NCBI RefSeq assembly: GCF_000023905.1
Contig: NC_013192.1
Location: 1,054,001-1,118,000 of the forward strand
From: Leptotrichia buccalis C-1013-b
GTDB taxonomy: Bacteria > Fusobacteriota > Fusobacteriia > Fusobacteriales > Leptotrichiaceae
Length of the DNA stretch: 64,000 nucleotides
Reading direction: 5' to 3'
Position numbers and translations under genes: made by a program. Positions 9,812 through 17,416 of this stretch are shown one piece after another. The notes under the pieces were generated by a model that ran no database searches, was not told where the DNA came from, and saw nothing but the letters and a program-made list of their open reading frames with translations. Every line of letters begins with the position of its first letter. Position 1 is the stretch's first letter.

Positions 9812-10177
9812 CTATACTCCTTTCAAAAGACTTGGATCAATCATTGTTCCACCAAGCCCTTTTACTATATCCTCTGAACCAAAAATAAGTGCAAGTGCCA
9901 AAGCAACGCCTATTAGCAAGGTTATAATTGCAGTCATGTTCGGATCAGTCAGCATTTTGAACACTCCAAATCCTATACATCCAATAGCCCCAAGTGAAAA
10001 AACTATTTTCAGTCCATTATTCACATTTGTAAGAAAAGTTACAAGCGTAGCAAATATTCCCGCATTTCCACTTGTAGCCGCTTGAGTTATTATAGTTGTT
10101 GCCAAAAACAAAATCATTAGACACATCAATTGAAATTTTTTATTTAACAATACATTTTTAACTTTTATTTTTTTCAT
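9812..10177 (-). CDS. virB2: VirB2/TrbC-like pilin subunit
   Basis: A 121-residue protein with a long signal sequence (about residues 1-35, cleavage probably after TQA-A) and two hydrophobic helices separated by a short polar loop ('KMLTDPN'), the hallmark of the VirB2/TrbC major pilin. It is preceded by a GAGGGG ribosome site and by a 684-base non-coding leader with paired terminator-like hairpins, and is followed two bases later by VirB8. It is the first gene of the core secretion operon. Its expression may therefore be controlled by the leader. Confidence 0.87.
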   Translation of the reverse strand: MKKIKVKNVLLNKKFQLMCLMILFLATTIITQAATSGNAGIFATLVTFLTNVNNGLKIVFSLGAIGCIGFGVFKMLTDPNMTAIITLLIGVALALALIFGSEDIVKGLGGTMIDPSLLKGV

Positions 10178-10198
10178 TATTTATCGTCCCCTCTTATA

Positions 10199-10259
10199 CA
10201 AAAAAGAGCCTATACAAAATCTTAGAAATGTTTTTTCTAATAATTCTGCACTTAGGCTC
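10199..10259 (-). terminator. Terminator-like hairpin, copy 1 (nearest VirB2)
   Basis: On the minus strand 10259-10206 forms an almost fully paired 54-nt hairpin: outer stem GAGCCUA/UAGGCUC, a middle stem with wobble pairs, an inner 7-bp stem UUAGAAA/UUUCUAA and a 5-nt loop. A run of U (10205-10201) follows. It is a strong intrinsic terminator candidate just ahead of VirB2, so it could act as an attenuator. Confidence 0.75.
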
Positions 10260-10303
10260 CTATATTTAATTTTATATATTCTTTTTTTATCTCAATATCT
10301 TAG

Positions 10304-10336
10304 TTAAGGACTTCTAATATTTAAATCTAATTTCAT
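10304..10336 (-). CDS. Possible 10-residue leader peptide
   Basis: A tiny frame encoding MKLDLNIRSP, preceded by a good GAGGTGAG ribosome site. It lies between the two terminator hairpins and ends 45 bases before copy 1. Its placement resembles a leader peptide that couples translation to attenuation. The length is too short for statistical support, so it is a candidate only. Confidence 0.3.
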   Translation of the reverse strand: MKLDLNIRSP

Positions 10337-10358
10337 ATTCTCACCTCAATTTTGAACA

Positions 10359-10419
10359 AAAAAAAGAGCCTATACAAAATCTCAGAAATGTCTTTTCCGA
10401 TAATCCTGCATTCAGGCTC
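10359..10419 (-). terminator. Terminator-like hairpin, copy 2
   Basis: A second 54-nt hairpin (10419-10366 on the minus strand) followed by a U run, 160 bases upstream of copy 1. It differs from copy 1 at seven positions, all transitions, and none breaks a pair: one pair changes from U-A to C-G, three become G-U, and the others are in a bulge or loop. Confidence 0.75.
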
Positions 10420-10458
10420 TCTATATTTAATTTTACGCTACTTTGTTTTATTCTTCTT

Positions 10459-10526
10459 TTAAAATGAGTTTAAGGAAAAGCCCTGTCCTGCCTATACACC
10501 TCCTAAAACTAGGCTCTCATTTTTTA
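10459..10526 (-). other. Third structured leader segment
   Basis: On the minus strand an outer stem AAAATGAG/CTCATTTT encloses AGCC/GGCT and an internal GCCTA...TAGGC pairing. It also contains an AGGAGGTG stretch that would be a strong ribosome site if exposed, but no start codon at proper spacing gives a long frame. It shares the GCCTA/TAGGC motif with the two terminators downstream. Role unknown; possibly a regulatory 5' leader element. Confidence 0.4.
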
Positions 10527-10626
10527 CGCTGATTTGTTCTTGTGCTAATGTTACCTCAATTTTTTCAAAAAGTCAAGCTCTTTTCAAAAATTTTTCCCAT
10601 AAACTTTCCGAAATTTTTTAAATTTT

Positions 10627-10674
10627 GGAAAGCACGCTTACAAGTTTCTCAAATTTAAAAATTTTTAGAAACTT
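10627..10674 (-). other. oriT: Candidate origin of transfer (oriT)
   Basis: On the minus strand an 8-bp perfect inverted repeat (AAGTTTCT at 10674-10667, AGAAACTT at 10649-10642) is followed immediately by GTAAGCGTGCTTT (10641-10629). From memory, the RSF1010/MobQ origin has the same layout: AGTTTCT/AGAAACC arms directly followed by GTAAnTGCG-type sequence where nicking occurs. Here the loop is longer. The gene just upstream on this strand encodes a MobA/MobL-type relaxase, the right family. The site is inferred by architecture and partial sequence likeness, not by alignment. Confidence 0.5.
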
Positions 10675-10861
10675 ATCGTGATTTTTTCAACAAAAAAAAT
10701 TGCGAAAAAATGGGCTTTCGTTTACACTCAAAAACTCACTTCGTTCGTATTTAATTTCTTAGAAATTAATAATATTTACATCTTCAAAAACGTATTTTTA
10801 CAAAAAAGAACAGTTTTTTACTGCCCCTAAATCTATTTATATTTACTTTCATCAAAAATTT
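10675..10861. other. Non-coding stretch between relaxase and oriT candidate
   Basis: Between the relaxase stop and the oriT candidate there is no convincing gene. The stretch is AT-rich with several short inverted repeats, including an AATTTCTTAGAAATT palindrome near 10754-10768. Further left, 10527-10626 also lacks a gene. Confidence 0.4.
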
Positions 10862-12731
10862 TTATCTTTCTAGTTCATCCAAAACTTCCATATCTTCCAT
10901 TCTAAAATCATCACTTATACCTCCTAAATTTTTATCATAATTTGTACCATTTAAACTTTTACTTTTCTTTTTTCTGTTCCATTTTTTCAGATTTACCTGT
11001 TTTTGTTTTGTCAATCTTTTTTTCTTATCCAACACTTTTATGGCTTCTATATTCTTGATAATTTTTTTGACTTTTTCCCTTTCCTGAACTTTGGAATTAC
11101 CATTTTTTAAAAGTTCATCCTGCAATTTTTTTTGAATTTTTATTTCAATATTTTCTTTTCTTGCCTCATAATTCTCTTTTATTTTTACTTCTCTTTTTAA
11201 CCAATTTAAGTAATATTTTTGTTCACTTATATCCAAATTTTTGTTAAGTTCTTTTTGCAATCCTTCTATTTTAATTTTACTCTCCAAAATATTTTTCTCC
11301 AATTTTGAAAATTCATAATTTGAATATTTATCTTTTATCAAAGTTTCCTGACTGACTATTTCCTCGTTTTTATTTAACTCCTTTATCAAGTTTTTAAGTT
11401 CTTTTTCAATTTTATTTATCTCTTTTAGTCCATCTTTTTCATAAATAAATTGCAAATGATTTATATTATACAGTCCATTTTTTTCATCATTGTATTTAAC
11501 ATTTTTCTCTTTTAAATTTTCATATATCTTGTTCTTCTCATCTTCAAAATCTGCAATTTTTCTTAAATATTTTTCCCTAATATTTTCAACTCGTTTATCA
11601 AAAATATACTTCTTTTTCCAGTCGTTCTGAATTTGATTTCTTAAACTTTCTAAATTTTTTAAGTTCTTATCTTTTGTAATTTTCAAATATTTTATCCTAT
11701 TTTTCTCTTTTGTATTTTTTAGTTCCCTGTCAATTTTTTTGTTCTCATTCAGGAATTTATAGTACTTTTTATCTGTCATCAAGTTGTACACAGTATTTTC
11801 AATTTTATCTTTTGACATTTTCTTTTTTATATCTCTTACACTCTTTTCTAATCCTCTCAGTTTTTCCAGATTTTCTAAATCTCCTATTTTATCCCTTTTT
11901 AAATTTTCATACTCCCTTTCCAGTTTTTTCAATTTTTCAAGTAATTTTTTCATTAAATCTGTTCCAGCTTTTAAAATTCTGCTTTTATTAAATATTCTCT
12001 TCTTAACTTTTTCCTTATCACTTAACTCACTTTCTTTTCTATACAAAATCTTGCCATCAATATTTATCACCTCACGATTTAACTCATAAACTTTTTTATA
12101 GTCATTATTATTTTCCGCATCTCTTTTCTGATCCTTTAATTAATGATTTTGCACTTACTTTCTCAATTCCTTTCTTTTCAAGTTCAAAATTTAAAAATGT
12201 TTCCCACTCTTTCCTTATATTTTTTAACGTACTTCTCTCGTTCCATTTTTTATCTTTTCTCCAACCGCCTTTTTCTATGTTTTTAGAATTATATCTTTTA
12301 AAATACCTATCCTTATCCCTTTTAATAGCATCAATTTTTCTTTCAAAAAACATTATATGCACGTGTGGCTGCATATCTCCATCAAAACTTTTTGGATTGT
12401 GAATTGCATAATTGTACACATATTCTTTTCCAAAAAGATTTTCACAAAAATTATCCACTATCTTTTTATTTTCTTCAGGAGTAAATTCTCTCGGTAATGA
12501 AATTTCAAGTTCTCTGTACAAGTTAGAATTTTTTCTCTCATAAGTTTCTGCACATTTCCAAAAGTTTTTAATGTCGCCAAACTCTTCAGGAAGATTCCTT
12601 ACTTCCTTAAAAAGTAAATCCTCTTTTTTACCATATTTTTCATCTCTATTTATGTAATCTAAATGTGCAGTAGGCGGAATATATTTATTTCCTCTTTTAC
12701 TTTTTTTCATTCTAAGATGAAATATTGCCAC
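10862..12731 (-). pseudogene. MobA/MobL-family relaxase, split by a frameshift
   Basis: The first frame (12731-12108, 207 residues) is a HUH relaxase domain of the MobA/MobL (MobQ) family: motif I 'PPTAHLDYINRD' with the catalytic Tyr near residue 26, and motif III 'MQPHVHIMFFE' with the metal-binding His pair. Relaxases nick oriT and pilot the strand. The frame then stops abruptly at TAA 12108-12110. The -/+1 frame reads straight on ('KRDAENNNDYKKVYELNREVINIDGK...') into a 402-residue Lys/Glu-rich coiled-coil region ending at 10862. Together they give about 620 residues, a normal MobA/MobL length. A single-base indel around 12110-12128 explains the split. A separate coiled-coil gene starting at GTG 12070 is less likely because open reading continues upstream of that GTG in the same frame. 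Confidence 0.75.
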
Positions 12732-12733
12732 GA

Positions 12734-13138
12734 TTATACCCCCGTATTATTTTTTATAATCACATATTTTATATATTTATCATTTATGAAAAAATTTCTA
12801 TCTAATAAAACATCATAATCTTTAAAGTTTATATCAGTATCCAAAATATTTTCAATTTTATACATCCATATTTCATCATTTCTATACAGCTTCATATTAT
12901 ATTTTCCTATTTTATTATCACTTACCTTTATCATTTTCATAATTTTTACAAATGTTTCCTCACTTATATACTCTTTTATTTTCTCATCATTTATTTGATT
13001 ATTTACTATTAATCCCACATTTCTCTTAAAAGTATCTATTGTTTCATTTATCCTTTTTTTAGGTAAGGTCTTGTAAAAAAAACATATATGCTCCTTTCCC
13101 GTCGTTGTCCTTAGCAATCTTATATCGTATATTTTCAT
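12734..13138 (-). CDS. Hypothetical protein upstream of relaxase
   Basis: A 134-residue soluble protein that I do not recognise. It begins 'MKIYDIRLLRTTTGKEHICFFY' and appears alpha/beta, with no membrane segment or clear motif. A GGGAGG ribosome site precedes the ATG. Its stop lies two bases before the relaxase start, so it is co-translated with the relaxase; a relaxosome accessory or element-specific regulator is a reasonable guess from position only. Confidence 0.6.
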   Translation of the reverse strand: MKIYDIRLLRTTTGKEHICFFYKTLPKKRINETIDTFKRNVGLIVNNQINDEKIKEYISEETFVKIMKMIKVSDNKIGKYNMKLYRNDEIWMYKIENILDTDINFKDYDVLLDRNFFINDKYIKYVIIKNNTGV

Positions 13139-13228
13139 ATATTCCTCCCAAATTATTTCTTACAATATTCAAACTGATTTATCAAATAAATTTCTTTTGT
13201 TTCTATTATTTATTTTTCTTATAATTAC

Positions 13229-13261
13229 AAAAACTAACCATAATACAAATATTATGATTAG
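13229..13261 (-). terminator. Intrinsic terminator
   Basis: On the minus strand a CTAATCATAATA/TATTATGGTTAG hairpin (one G-T pair) is followed by TTTTTG. It lies just after the stop of the 167-residue gene and would separate it from the relaxase operon. Confidence 0.7.
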
Positions 13262-13282
13262 CTTATCTCTTATTTTATTTTG

Positions 13283-13786
13283 TTATAATTTTCTTGATTC
13301 AAAAATTCTTTTCAATTGCTCAAAATCATACTCAGCATACTGCTCATTTTCCATTTCTAAGATAACAGTGTTTCCTCCTTTTAAAAACAGTTCTATTTTA
13401 ATATCATATGATTCTCCTTGATGCAGAACTGACTTTAATTTTTTCTTTGCTTCTTCTATCCATCTTATACCTGTCAGCTCGTTAGCAATAATTATTAATT
13501 TTTTTAAATATATGTTTCCATTTATATATTTAAATCTTTCCTTTCTTAATTTCCCAGAAAAATCAAACCCAGCTTCTGTTATAAATTTTTCATAATTTTT
13601 ATACATTTCATCAAGTGATTTGTAGTTTTTCTGTATCACTTCTCCTGTTTTTAGTTTTATATTTAATCTAAATTTTTTAAATAAGAATAATTTTCTTTCA
13701 ACTTTTTCAATATCATTTACATCTATTATTCTATCATCAATTTGTATTTGAATTTTATTATCTAATATGTTATTTATTATATCCAT
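13283..13786 (-). CDS. Hypothetical protein of the mobile element
   Basis: A 167-residue protein, unrecognised. The chosen start is the ATG at 13784-13786 (MDIINNIL) because an AGGGGA ribosome site sits just ahead; an ATG eight codons earlier has no such site. The N-terminal 60 residues look beta-rich ('IQIQIDDRIIDVNDIEKVERK', then 'LNIKLKTGEVIQKNYKSL'), reminiscent of a small PH-like or immunity-protein fold, followed by helices. It is flanked upstream by a TTCTCA..TGAGAA palindrome and downstream by a terminator, so it is its own transcription unit. Confidence 0.55.
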   Translation of the reverse strand: MDIINNILDNKIQIQIDDRIIDVNDIEKVERKLFLFKKFRLNIKLKTGEVIQKNYKSLDEMYKNYEKFITEAGFDFSGKLRKERFKYINGNIYLKKLIIIANELTGIRWIEEAKKKLKSVLHQGESYDIKIELFLKGGNTVILEMENEQYAEYDFEQLKRIFESRKL

Positions 13787-13819
13787 AATAATTCCCCTTT
13801 TAATTTTCATAATCTTAAA

Positions 13820-13843
13820 TTTCTCATATGTGAGAAAAACTGT
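13820..13843. promoter_or_regulatory. Palindromic operator-like site, copy 1
   Basis: TTCTCA-TATG-TGAGAA followed by AAACTG. It lies about 35 bases upstream of the 13283-13786 gene and belongs to a set of near-identical palindromes in this element (14329-14351 and 16270-16284; a weaker one at 15571-15590). Confidence 0.5.
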
Positions 13844-13857
13844 CTTTTAAAATGTAT

Positions 13858-14142
13858 CTACTTACAGTATTCACCAATCGTATAATTCCCCAGTTTATCT
13901 TCATCAATTTTATAAATACTTTTATTTTCAAGTACAACATAAAAATTCTCACCATCGTTTTCACTATATATCTTTATAACTTTATTTGTTCTACATATAT
14001 CCAAAATTTCTTGTTGCTGTTTTTCTTGAAGCTCCTGATTATTCCCTTTCTTTTTTTCCAGTTTATCTGATTGATATTTTATTGAAGCTATAGTGATTAT
14101 AACTAATCCTAAAATTGCTGAAACTTTAATAAATTTTTTCAT
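13858..14142 (-). CDS. Small membrane-anchored or secreted protein
   Basis: A 94-residue protein with an N-terminal hydrophobic segment (residues about 5-22) after MKKF, then a Lys/Glu/Gln-rich linker and a small globular tail ending 'YTIGEYCK'. There is no lipobox Cys at the end of the hydrophobic part, so it is either an anchored or a signal-peptide protein facing the periplasm. Two later Cys residues could form a disulfide. A GGGGAGGAG ribosome site precedes the ATG. Function unknown. Confidence 0.6.
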   Translation of the reverse strand: MKKFIKVSAILGLVIITIASIKYQSDKLEKKKGNNQELQEKQQQEILDICRTNKVIKIYSENDGENFYVVLENKSIYKIDEDKLGNYTIGEYCK

Positions 14143-14265
14143 TTCTCCTCCCCAAATTTTTTATGTATTTTATTTTTCATTCTCTTTATCAAAATCATTA
14201 CTTTTACTTTTTATCTTATTAATTTCAGATTTCCATTTTTCGATTTTAACAGTTCAATGCCTCCA

Positions 14266-14301
14266 ACAAAAAAATCACAGCCAATCTAAATAACTGTGAT
14301 T
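14266..14301 (-). terminator. Intrinsic terminator after the Fic gene
   Basis: On the minus strand AATCACAG...CTGTGATT is followed by TTTTTTT. It lies downstream of the Fic stop at 14358 and ends that unit. Confidence 0.8.
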
Positions 14302-14328
14302 CAATAATTCTTATTTTTTCAATATTTG

Positions 14329-14351
14329 ATTTTCACATGTGAAAAAAACTG
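14329..14351. promoter_or_regulatory. Palindromic operator-like site, copy 2
   Basis: A perfect 14-bp palindrome TTTCACATGTGAAA followed by AAAACTG, of the same type as the sites at 13820 and 16270. It falls just after the Fic stop codon. Confidence 0.45.
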
Positions 14352-14357
14352 CCTATC

Positions 14358-15224
14358 TCACTTTTTCGTGGTTTGTACTTTAATTTTATCATACCAATTT
14401 CTCGGTAAGTCTATGAGTATTTCTGGCTTTCTGTCAACCCATTCTTTATAAAATTTCTCTATCTCAATTTTATTCTTCTTCAAATAATTTTCAAATTTTT
14501 CTTTAGTTTCCTCGTTGAAATGCTTGTAGTAAATCCAGAATGTATTCTCAATGCTTCTTTTAATAAATTCTGTCAACGGTATATAGTTTTTATCAATTGA
14601 AGCAATCTCCAGTGCCTGATAATAATCATCTCTGTCCTCATTTTTTATTATAGTTATTGGATAGCCATTTTTCATCAATTCCAAGTTCATCAACAACCTA
14701 CCAGTACGTCCATTTCCATCATTAAATGGATGTACCATTTCAAAGTCATTATGAAATTTAGCAACTTTTTCTATTAAATTTTTATCACTTTCATTAAAGT
14801 TGTCTATCAGTTCCTGAAGTTTTTCCTCTACCTGATAAAATGGTGTTGTTTGAAATTTTGCACCCAGTATTGTATTATTTTCCTGCTTAAACCTGCCTCT
14901 ATTATCCTTGTCATCATTCAGAATCAAAGCATGAAACTCACGTATAAGTCTTATTGACAAGGGCTCTTCTTTTTTCAGAACTTCATTCAAGAAATCCAGT
15001 GCATACTCCTGTCCCTTTACTTCATTGTGTTCCTTCAAACTTTTTCCTTTTACTGTTATTCCAAACTGAAGTATTATATCAGTTTCACGTAAAGTTAGAG
15101 TATTGCCTTCTATGGCATTTGAATTATATATAAATTCTGTCCTTAAATTATTTTGAAGTTTTCTTAAAATGCCATCATTCAAAGGACGCTCTTTATTTAA
15201 AAATTCTTTGAAAATCTCAACCAT
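14358..15224 (-). CDS. Fic-family AMP transferase, self-inhibited class II type
   Basis: A 288-residue Fic-domain protein. The catalytic loop HPFNDGNGRTGR begins near residue 162, including the His that activates the target hydroxyl and the Gly/Arg residues that bind ATP phosphates. Near residue 40 the N-terminal motif SNAIEGN matches (S/T)xxxE(G/N), the inhibitory helix that blocks ATP in class II Fic proteins. Such enzymes usually AMPylate proteins; the target here cannot be told. The start is the ATG at 15222-15224 with GAAAGGA ahead; the longer frame from 15272 has no ribosome site. It follows the AbrB-type gene by 54 bases and is closed by a terminator. Confidence 0.88.
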   Translation of the reverse strand: MVEIFKEFLNKERPLNDGILRKLQNNLRTEFIYNSNAIEGNTLTLRETDIILQFGITVKGKSLKEHNEVKGQEYALDFLNEVLKKEEPLSIRLIREFHALILNDDKDNRGRFKQENNTILGAKFQTTPFYQVEEKLQELIDNFNESDKNLIEKVAKFHNDFEMVHPFNDGNGRTGRLLMNLELMKNGYPITIIKNEDRDDYYQALEIASIDKNYIPLTEFIKRSIENTFWIYYKHFNEETKEKFENYLKKNKIEIEKFYKEWVDRKPEILIDLPRNWYDKIKVQTTKK

Positions 15225-15278
15225 TTTATTTAATCCTTTCTTCAAATATGTATTGTAAAACAAGTATATCAAATTTTT

Positions 15279-15452
15279 TTATTTCTTTTTCCGTATTATT
15301 ATTTCTTGTTTATTTTCGTCATATATAATTTCAACATTTCTTTCTTCAGTATTTATACCAAACTTTTTTAATAATGGAACAGAAAGAGTTGCTTTTGCCC
15401 CTAATCCATTCCCCGCTTTTGAAAAAGAAATTTTAGAATTTCGTTTTTCCAT
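15279..15452 (-). CDS. AbrB/MazE-type DNA-binding protein, Fic partner
   Basis: A 57-residue protein with a SpoVT/AbrB-like swapped-hairpin pattern: 'GLGAKATLSVPLLKKFGI' followed by 'RNVEIIYDENKQEIIIRKK'. Proteins of this size act as repressors and as antitoxins. The ATG at 15450-15452 has a GGAG ribosome site; a longer frame from 15512 would begin inside the -35 box and is rejected. The gene lies immediately upstream of fic and behind a promoter overlapped by an inverted repeat, so it probably represses its own operon. Since the Fic protein has its own inhibitory helix, an antitoxin role is not required. Confidence 0.75.
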   Translation of the reverse strand: MEKRNSKISFSKAGNGLGAKATLSVPLLKKFGINTEERNVEIIYDENKQEIIIRKKK

Positions 15453-15471
15453 TTTATCTCCTTTAATAATA

Positions 15472-15512
15472 CCTAACAGTTTACTTATATCACAGTTAGG
15501 TACTATTGTCAA
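15472..15512 (-). promoter_or_regulatory. Promoter with overlapping operator for abrB-fic
   Basis: On the minus strand TTGACA (15512-15507), a 17-base spacer and TATAAG (15489-15484). An inverted repeat CCTAACAGT/ACAGTTAGG (15472-15480 and 15492-15500; 8 of 9 positions) straddles the -10 box, which fits autorepression by the AbrB-type protein. Confidence 0.8.
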
Positions 15513-15588
15513 TATATTTTTTAAGAATTATTAAATCTCAATTATTAAATTGTCATTGTACTATTAATTTTCCCAAACGTAAGAAAAA

Positions 15589-15804
15589 CTAAAACTTATT
15601 AGATACACAGCTCACTTTTATCTTACAAAGTAAACTTTTTTCCTCTTTATCATAATAAACTCCCTTTATTTCATCTACTTTAAGAAAAAATCCTTTATAT
15701 CCTTCTTCTATTTTTGTATAGTAATTATCATCTTCATTCAGTTTTCTTATTTCCATTCCAATTTCAATTTCACTATCAACAAATATTAGTATTATATTTC
15801 CCAT
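15589..15804 (-). CDS. Small hypothetical protein
   Basis: A 71-residue protein, unrecognised, mostly beta by pattern ('NIILIFVDSEIEIGMEIRKL', then 'GFFLKVDEIKGVYYDKEEKSLLCKIKV'). It has no membrane segment. It starts a short way inside the element's variable end and stops next to a weak copy of the element's palindrome. The ribosome site is poor, so the call is moderate. Confidence 0.45.
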   Translation of the reverse strand: MGNIILIFVDSEIEIGMEIRKLNEDDNYYTKIEEGYKGFFLKVDEIKGVYYDKEEKSLLCKIKVSCVSNKF

Positions 15805-15876
15805 ATCATAATTTACTTTCTATTTTTATCGTTTATATAAACTTCATTATACAAAAATTTATTTACTAAATTTTTA

Positions 15877-16062
15877 TAATCTATTGCATATTTAATGGGA
15901 TTAGCTGAAGAAGAAAATATAAAACTAACTAAAGATAATTTGACTAAACACAATATAGCATTTTTTAAAAATAAAGATATTAGCGATGAAGATAAAAAGA
16001 AAATGATTGAGTTAATGCAAGAATTTTATTATAAACAAAAGTATGAAAATAAAGATAAATAA
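15877..16062 (+). pseudogene. Remnant of a HTH (XRE/cI-type) regulator
   Basis: The frame after a stop at 15877-15879 reads 'SIAYLMGLAEEENIKL' and then a helical tail of about 45 residues ending at TAA 16062. 'xxYLMGLA' matches the end of the XRE helix-turn-helix domain (commonly 'DYLLGLT'), where helix 5 finishes. The N-terminal HTH is missing. An ATG at 15895 could start a 55-residue protein but has no clear ribosome site. It probably derives from the element's repressor, usually encoded beside the integrase. No closer assignment is possible. Confidence 0.4.
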
Positions 16063-16269
16063 TTTTGTATTAGGGCGTGTCTGAAAAATAATAAAAATTT
16101 TATTTTTTTGAAAAAAATTGTCTCCTTAAAAAAAATTGATATTTTGATACATGAATTTGGAATTTTATATTACATAAACAATGTTTATTAAGTCGAAGAA
16201 GCAATAATTTAATAGGAAAAGAAATACAAAATACTTTAAAAATTATAAATTACTAACAAACTGTTTAAT

Positions 16270-16284
16270 TTTTCTCATATGAGA
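16270..16284. promoter_or_regulatory. Palindromic operator-like site, copy 3
   Basis: A perfect 14-bp palindrome TTCTCATATGAGAA followed by AATCAG, about 35 bases upstream of the integrase start. It belongs to the same set as 13820 and 14329. Confidence 0.5.
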
Positions 16285-16318
16285 AAATCAGTATATTATT
16301 TACAGTGAGGTGTTAAAA

Positions 16319-17416
16319 ATGGGAGTTTATAAAGATGCTGAATGAGGTACTTGGTTTGTAGAATTAAGATATAAAAATGCTTACGGAGAGCCTAAAAAGA
16401 AGAAAAAGAGAGGTTTTAAAAAACAGTCGGATGCAAAAAAATGGGAAGCTAAATTTTTAAATTCTCTATATTCTGATCCTGAAATAACCTTTGAAAATTT
16501 ATATAATGAATACATTAAAGATAATGAAAAAAGATGTAAAAAAACTACTTTATATAATAAGAAATCTTATTTTAAATCACATATTTTACCATATTTTGGT
16601 AAAATGAAAATAAAAGATATTTCAGCTCTTGCCATTCGTAAATGGCAAAATGAATTATTAAAAAATAATTATTCCCAAACTTATTTATTTACTCTGCACA
16701 AACAATTATCTGCATTTTTTAATTTCGCACTCAAATTTTATAATCTTAAACAAAATCCATGTTCTTTATCTGGAAGTATGGGTGGAAAAAAATCAGAAAA
16801 TGAAATGAAAATATGGAATTTGGAAAACTTTACTCTCTTTCTTACAAAAGTTCAAAAAGAAGAACCTAAATTAACATTTGAATTGTTATTTTGGACAGGT
16901 ATGAGAATTGGGGAACTACTAGCCTTAACTTTTGCAGATATAGATTTTGAAAATAACATTATAAAAATAAATAAAACATTGAGTAAAGTAAATAATATTA
17001 TATTGATAACAGATCCTAAAACTAAAGCCTCCATCCGAAATATTCAATGTCCAATTTTTCTTATAGAAGAAATAAAAAGATATAAAAATAATTTTTATGA
17101 CTTTAAAAAAGAACAAAGAATAATTAATATGACTAGACATGGCTTAAGTAGATATATAAAAACTTACTCTAAACGTTTAGGATTAGAAAAAATTAGACTT
17201 CATGATTTTAGACATTCCCATGCTTCTTTCTTACTTCATAAAAATGTTAATATCTTAGTAATTTCTAAAAGGTTGGGACATGAATCCCCATCAACAACTT
17301 TAAATATATATGCACATCTTTTACCTGAATCAAACGATCATTTAAAATTCATTTTGAATGAAAAAAAAAGTTTTGTCCCCAAATTGTCCCCAAATGGAAA
17401 AATAGGCTATCATTAG
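16319..17416 (+). pseudogene. int: Tyrosine integrase with an in-frame TGA at codon 9
   Basis: From the ATG at 16319 (ribosome site GTGAGGT) the frame reads MGVYKDAE, then TGA at 16343-16345, then continues intact for about 355 codons. It contains the AP2-like arm domain ('GTWFVELRYKN'), the core-binding domain and the catalytic domain. The catalytic residues are all present: Arg in 'TGMRIGELL' (about 194), HDFRH (about 294-298), GHESPSTT and Tyr in 'IYAHLL' (about 330). The enzyme would integrate and excise the element. The first ATG after the stop is at 16604 and would lose the arm-binding and most of the core-binding domain. It is therefore a nonsense allele or a base error. Confidence 0.85.

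Noticed and set aside
16319-16345. TGA in the integrase as programmed recoding or selenocysteine
   Set aside because: No slippery site, no Shine-Dalgarno-like stimulator and no SECIS-like hairpin; codon 9 is not a conserved position for Cys or Sec.
1-17416. Search for a CRISPR array or tRNA attachment site in the mobile element
   Set aside because: No regularly spaced direct repeats were found, and no tRNA gene flanks the integrase; the left end lies outside the window so attL cannot be found.
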